DNA of 64,000 nt, taken from assembly GCF_022539665.2 (NCBI RefSeq), contig NC_081331.1:12556638-12620637 (forward strand). The letters run 5' to 3'. Both the position numbers and the translations under genes were made by a program. Under the pieces are notes generated by a model. That model was not told where the DNA came from. It saw only the letters and a list, made by a program, of their open reading frames with translations, and did not search any database. Below are positions 58,034 to 64,000 of this stretch, one piece after another. The DNA comes from Daphnia carinata. Its lineage: Eukaryota; Arthropoda; Branchiopoda; Diplostraca; Daphniidae. Position 1 is the first letter of the stretch. Each line of letters opens with the position of its first letter.

Positions 58034-61000
58034 AAGGGGAGGAAATTCTATACGTGACAGCTTCTCTATTGAATCTCTATGTGTCACAAGAAGGTCAAAA
58101 ACTGTCAATAATCCTTCACCATTGCTATATATATAAATAACAGCGTCACCTGCCACCCACCGCAAGAACATTTCAATGTTGACTGTTGTGGTATACAAGC
58201 CCTTATACGGGATCTTATGTCGCGTGTTTTGTTTGTTTTTTTGCCAACGTAACGCCCTCTGTATTTCTAGTTATTTGCGCGTTCCAGTAAAAATGAAAAG
58301 CGCAGCACGTTCAAGCAAACGTATTGAAACGCTTCAGTAATATGAATAGGAAATCTAATTAGCCAACGGGACACGTGTTATAGCGTCCAGCCGATGATTA
58401 CACGGACGCGTGTCGACATGGAACACGTTAGACTACATCATCCATATGGAAAATGTAACAAAAAAGAATTAAAGCGATTACGTTTGGCTGTCGACAAAAT
58501 GCGATCAACGCCCGATGACTTTGCTCGATACATCCGATAACATTCAGCATTTTCGATCATATTGTCTCCTACTATGTATAGGCCCATATCTATACGGAAC
58601 GACGTTGATCGATATCTCCTCCATTTTTTTTTTTTAAACAAAAATTCCCGGTCGTATTTTTTTTTTAGCTGTTCCAGTTGTCGGCAACACATCCCCACAC
58701 CGTATGTCTAACACACGAAAAGGTGAATGAAATGCACGACACGTTTTGAATATTGTCATCAATAAAAAAAAAAGCCGCAAAGTCCAAAGGAGAGGGGGAG
58801 ACCGTGTCGGCTTCTAATAGAGCACGCGACCGAACGCGTTTCCGATCGAGGTCACGTGCCGTCCGCTGGCTGCCACTTCCGTTTTTCTCCTCCGCACTCC
58901 CTAACCGATGGTTGAAACACACCGGGCCTCTCTCTCTCTACATATATATATATATATGCCAACCGCATCGAATCCAATCACCACTCTGATATAGCAGAAA
59001 TGTTTTCCTCTTTGCACACCCATCGACTTCTTTCCCTTTTTTTTTTTGGAGGGGGGACGATGGCCGTTCACTTGGCATTTTCACCTCTTGAACGGGGTAC
59101 AAAGGAAAGGGGAGTTGCATTTGTAAAATATGACAGGCACAAAAGGGTTATTATTATAGGTATAGCAAAGGAAGGGGGGGGGTTCTTATAAAAGAAAAAG
59201 GGCATCAAAATATGTCGCGTGTGTTGCTGTGTGTCGGTTTGATTATCGATCTGACACACACCGCAAAAGCGGAACACGGTGACGTCCTTTTCCGACCGGA
59301 CTGCTGCATGTAACGGCTTTTCAAAAATGAGCCAATTGTTCGGCCACAACAAATCGATTGGGTGGGAATCGACACAAGAAAAGAAAATGAATAGATTTCT
59401 TTTTCCCCCCCTTTTTTTTTTCTTGTTTGGCGTGCGGGCAGAGGCGAAATGGAGTGTGTCGAAATACTCCATAGAAAACGAACATTGGAAAAAGGGGGGG
59501 GAGGACAAACGAAGAGTTTAACAACAACAAGGTGATTGTATTGAAGAGTTGATGAATCACCTGCGCTCTAAGATTTTGTTTAGAGAAAATAAGAAGGACC
59601 ATCGAATGCGAATCCTTTCAGCCAAATACGTGCAATTCTTTAAAAAAATGTAGAAAAAAAAAAGAAAACAAATGGCTGGGTTTTTGGTTGCCAGGCAAAG
59701 CTGCTAGCGAAAATGGGCTGGAGTCACGTCCTTGGAACAAAGAAAAAAAAAAAAGGTTGAACAATGAACGAAAAAAAAAAAATTGCGAATTTTCGGATTT
59801 GGCATTCAGCCCATTCGTCACTTGTTGGTTTGATTACATTCAACGTGAATTTCTGTGCCGTCCTTTCAAATGAGCCGCTATCACTCGAAACGATTTCTAC
59901 GTACTCGGTGAACGTGGACGTTTTCGTCGCATTTGCATTGCGGGGTGGAAGGAAACAATACGCGGCACACATCGTTTTATCTCACATTTTTTTTTTTTTC
60001 TTTAAAAGCCAATCCCATCTGCAGAATGCGTGCGACACAGTTGTGTGGTTTTTTAGGCTTCCGTTGGTTTCCTCGTAATATACAAATTCTTTTTTCGGTA
60101 TGTTATTAGAAAAGACCCGACACGGACACCGTTTTATTGTACGCACGAAATAGCATCAGTTCATTCTTAATGGGATTATTAACGACCCCCTGTAGCGAGT
60201 GGGAAACGTAAATGCCATTCAACCCCCCCTCCCCTCTCTCTTCAAAAACAGCCACTGCAATAGCTATTATTCTTCCTTTTTTTTTCATTTTGCTATTTAT
60301 AGATTTATTACGAAATCATTTTATTTCATCCCGAACGAGAGGACGTACGGACGTGTCCAGACAAACTCAAACTCAAAAAAAATTGGCGGGACTTTTGATT
60401 TTAACTTTTGATTTTGCCTCAACAGGTTTGCCTAACAAGCCAATGGGGCATCATATTCGTTTATATAGTTGCGTTTAACGAGCGCTGTATATCTCCTTAT
60501 GTATTTAAAAAATAAATATTGATGCAATCATAGCGGGAAAACTTATTTAAAAAAAAAAAAACGAATAAAAATGGGCGGCAACAGTCGGCGGCAATTCTCT
60601 GGCTCCTTCCTCTTCTACAACAGTTAAATGACTATTGCTTCATCGCTATCTCTCAACTGATGATGATGCAGGCGCGACCAAACGACGACGGCCCCAAAAA
60701 AAGTCGCCATCTTGTCTTTTTTTTTTTTTTTTTTTTTTTTTTCGTTTTTTGTTTTGTGTTCCGAGGCAAAAACAAAACAAAAACTGATTCTAGCGCTGAT
60801 GTCTTCGCTGTCCAGCAAAAATACATATCGTCGTGTATCCATTCGTGTGCCCGTGTTTAATAGACCCAGCCCTCCTCCTCCTCCATCCTCTCGCTGTGTC
60901 AAACTACCACACAACGAGCGAAGAAGAGGAGGACTATGGCCCGAAGAAGAGACAACACGGCCGACAGCAGACACAGTGTCGTGATGTGTAAAAGCTTCGG

Positions 61001-63221
61001 CGCCGCCGCCCGTTTCCTTTTTTTTTTTTTTTTTTTTTTTTTTTTGTTTGCTGCTGCCGTTGCTTCTTATAACCAATGGCATCATCAACCCCCACCTCGT
61101 CTATACGTAGACGAGAGACTCGAGTCGCCCGCATAAGCAACAGCGAAAAAAAAAAAAAATAAAATAAAAAAAGACACACGCATATCTTTTCTTTCTTTTT
61201 TTTTTTTTCTTTCGGTGTGGTTCGCTACAGCTGTCGAAGATGATGTTTTCTTTTTCTGTCGCCCCTTTTTTTTTTTTTTTTTTTTTTTTTAAATGCGACA
61301 GAGGTCCGATGTTTGGCGGGAAGTTACGAACCGTCTTAGATGTATACTACGTGTTTGTAGTAGTGCGATGTGCTTTGATTTTTTTTTTCTTGCCTTGGCT
61401 TTTGGCCGCGCCACCCAAGCTCGTAAATATCTTTTTTTTTTTTTTAACCCACGGACAGGGAGCAGCTAAAAAAGACAAGGACAAAAAACACTCGACTTTG
61501 TAGTCAACCGGAAAGTCGGATGTACTTGTGTCTGTTTTTGCTTGTTTTTGTTTTTTTTTACGATCTCATTGACGATCCTACTGCAACAATGTGCGTTGTG
61601 AGACGTGCGAAATGAAGATGGCAATGCAACTTCATTCGAATTATTTTTCATGCCCAATTTGAAACAAATAAAAGGGATACATGTAAATAAACTAAAGGAC
61701 CTCTTAGTGCATTCTTCTGGTATAGCCGCGAAGCTATTCAAATACAAGCGAAGTCGTCGATCTAAAACAAAACCACTTCGATGCCATCAAAAAAAGACCA
61801 GCTAAACGTATATAGATGCCTTTCAGTCTCTCTTAGCTTTCCACGTAACCACGACGTACTTATCTCCATTTTTTTCTTTCTAAAACAAATAAGAAAAAAG
61901 ACCCCAGACAAATTCGAATTTCGATACCATTCATTTCACGTATAGACTTTCCCTGTTAAACGCGCACGAAATGGAGCGGACAAATGCTTTTAAATCGAAA
62001 ACAAAAAAATCGAACAGCGAGACACATATACAACATACGTATATTGTAGGCTTTCCTCAAAATCAAAGTATAACTAGCTGTTATACAGCCACTCTACACG
62101 TCTAATCAGAGAAAGGGGAGAGAGGTCGATATTCGGTGATGGCCGATCGTCTATAAACAGGGCGATCAACGGAGGAGGGGGGGGGGGTCGGAACGCTAAT
62201 CAGCATTTTTATAGGGCCAGCCCTATTAGCTGTACAACTGTAGCTACTTCTATGTAGTCTATATATGCCACTAAATGCCAGCAATTTGTATATATACACT
62301 CTCAGCTGGAAGGGGGGTGGGGGTATAGTCGTTGACGGTATAGAGTATCTGTGTATGTCACCGCATATCGTAAGGCGACAGTCCATTTCGATGGGTGGCG
62401 CGTCTCGGAATCATGCTCAAATGGCCTATAATAGGGTGCTGTCTGTTTTAAAGTATACATACGCAAACTAGAGACAATCGGGCACAAGTAAAAAAGAAAG
62501 AGAGAGACGAGTTGGAGAGAGTACCATCAAATGTAGGCCTATCAGAACAGACGTTTAAACGCGATAAAAACCTTTCCCTTCTGTATTAGTCTCTACGCAC
62601 ATGTGAAACCCAGAATGTATATCGTGTAAAACGAAATCATTTCAAGACGAGACATTTATAAGAGCACCCCACTCCCTCTCCTCAGAAGAAAAAAAAAATC
62701 CATCACTATGTAGCCATTACGGATAATACACATCCTATCAACCGTCAAGTAAATATCAAACAAATAACCATCCACATCAAATAGATCCTGATGACGTAAC
62801 GTCCTCTATTTTTTTTTTTTTTTTTTTTCATTGGAGGGGGGTGGGGGTGGGGGTGGGTTTATATACTAAATCTAAAATACGAAATACATCAGGACAAGGA
62901 GAATTTGTGAGACGCAAGGCGAGACAACTATTAGCCTCTTCCAATATCATCCAGTCTCATTCTAATATAACAGCCGGCGCCTCTCGTTTTATTTTTTATT
63001 TTTATTTTTTTCTTCTCCATGGCCCGCCTGGAACATGTTTCAACCCCCGCGCGCGCGCCATCGACGGAACTTGAACAACTTTTCTCTTCTTCCTCTGTCT
63101 GCATATTTTTTTTTTTTTTTTCTTGTTACATTCCTTTATTTTATTTTTTTTTTCTTCCTTGGCTAGTCGCGCCATCACACAACAAGATCACAGAAGCAGC
63201 CACGGGAAGTTCTATAGCAAT

Positions 63222-63239
63222 CCCCCCCCCCCCCCCCCC
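63222..63239 (+). repeat. Poly(C) run of 18
   Basis: An uninterrupted C18, the longest G/C homopolymer I found in the window. Confidence 0.9.
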
Positions 63240-63839
63240 TCGGTCACAAAAGAAAAAAGAAGTTACAAGAGGTTGTGTCCGCGCCGGTTGGGCGCCAATA
63301 TCATTCGGGCAACTGGATTTTTTTTAGCTGCAACGTCGCCGTCATGTCCCCTTTTTCCTTCTTCTTATTGTTACATTATAAATTGAATTAAATACTCGTA
63401 ACGATGAATGAAGTTTTCGATTGATTTCTAAATTCCACGAATAGTTTCAATGAAAAACAAAATAGGACATTGTGGAAGTCGTGGTGGACAAAGTAATGAG
63501 ACCAACTTGTCCCCACATCCCCTTCAATAAGTCATGAGCCCCACCCCCCTCTCCTTGGTCCTTTTTTTTTTTTTTTGTTTCCATCCGTTATTGGATCCGG
63601 TGGCTCCTACTGGGCCGTTTGCGGTTGTCTACCCGACAATGTCCAGCAGAAGTATACAGTCCCAAAAAGAAAAAAAAAAAAAAGCAACTGGGATAGAATA
63701 GAGATACAACTCTAACGTTGAAATCTCCCTTCTTTTTCTTATTTTTTTTTTGCCTCTTATTACGACTGGAACTCTGTTGCCTATTTTATCTTTTACTGAG
63801 AGAGAGACTATATGTCCCAAGTTATATGTTTTCCTCCGT

Positions 63840-63855
63840 CCCCCCCCCCCCCCCC
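63840..63855 (+). repeat. Poly(C) run of 16
   Basis: An uninterrupted C16 about 600 nt from the C18 run. Confidence 0.9.
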
Positions 63856-64000
63856 AGACATCCCTCTCTCTATACGCTTCTGTCGGGGCCCTGGTTTTTT
63901 TTTTTTTTCGATGGTTGTTCAAATGTCCAGACGACGAGATCCAGAATCTTGTTCCTTCTGTCTGTGTCGTATATATATATATTTCTGTGTATGTGTGCGG

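Larger units (their letters stand above)
51071..64000. other. Gene-free region upstream of islet
   Basis: Nearly 13 kb with no coding region or RNA gene that I can support on either strand. Open frames here are short and mostly run through A/T tracts. The islet 5' untranslated region and promoter must lie next to 51070 (minus), and the rest is a plausible upstream regulatory domain. It is dense in T and A runs of 12-30, in C/G runs and in TATATA-type stretches. Confidence 0.6.

Noticed and set aside
1-64000. CRISPR arrays, bacterial operons or phage genes
   Set aside because: The DNA is clearly eukaryotic with spliced genes, and no regularly spaced repeats are present.

Overview
The window looks like arthropod nuclear DNA, most likely a small-genome crustacean such as a branchiopod (Daphnia-like). 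This is inferred from spliced genes with many introns of about 60-80 nt, a Rebers-Riddiford cuticle protein, a CLIP-type serine protease homolog and an islet/tailup gene. All gene models were spliced by eye from GT/AG sites, codon phase and family similarity; none was tested against transcripts.

Region 1 (1-26.5 kb) is a compact gene cluster. In order it holds: a mitochondrial half ABC transporter of ABCB8 type (minus); two divergent GT31 beta-1,3-galactosyltransferase-like paralogs (4814-6100 minus, 7129-8693 plus); an RR-1 cuticle protein with a TATA box; a 728-residue CLIP-domain serine protease homolog whose catalytic serine is glycine; a tRNA-headed SINE-like repeat with a 47-nt tandem duplication; deoxyhypusine hydroxylase (DOHH); RIC1, the Rab6 exchange-factor subunit; twinfilin; TIMMDC1, a complex I assembly factor (minus); and a small gene resembling human C1orf109/AIRIM. 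Apart from the paralog pair these genes share no obvious pathway. Two concern mitochondria (ABCB8, TIMMDC1) and two the extracellular matrix or haemolymph (cuticle protein, protease homolog).

Region 2 (about 27.0-31.9 kb) is the most unusual part: a giant imperfect palindrome with arms of about 2.1 kb and a spacer of about 0.6 kb. Each arm carries a copy of an unrecognised small multi-exon gene (predicted coiled coil) and a GC-richer block of consecutive stem-loops. The spacer carries three tRNA-like sequences, two of them arranged as part of the inverted repeat. The two gene copies differ at one splice donor, so the left copy looks broken and the right one intact.

Region 3 (about 32-64 kb) is occupied by one gene, the LIM-homeodomain factor islet/tailup (minus, six coding exons, 582 aa, 51070 to 32986), with long introns and about 13 kb of upstream DNA in which I see no gene. 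This part is extremely rich in homopolymer tracts (A/T and also G/C runs of 13-18), microsatellites and one (GT)n...(CA)n inverted pair, unlike the gene cluster. The palindrome sits at the boundary between these two landscapes.
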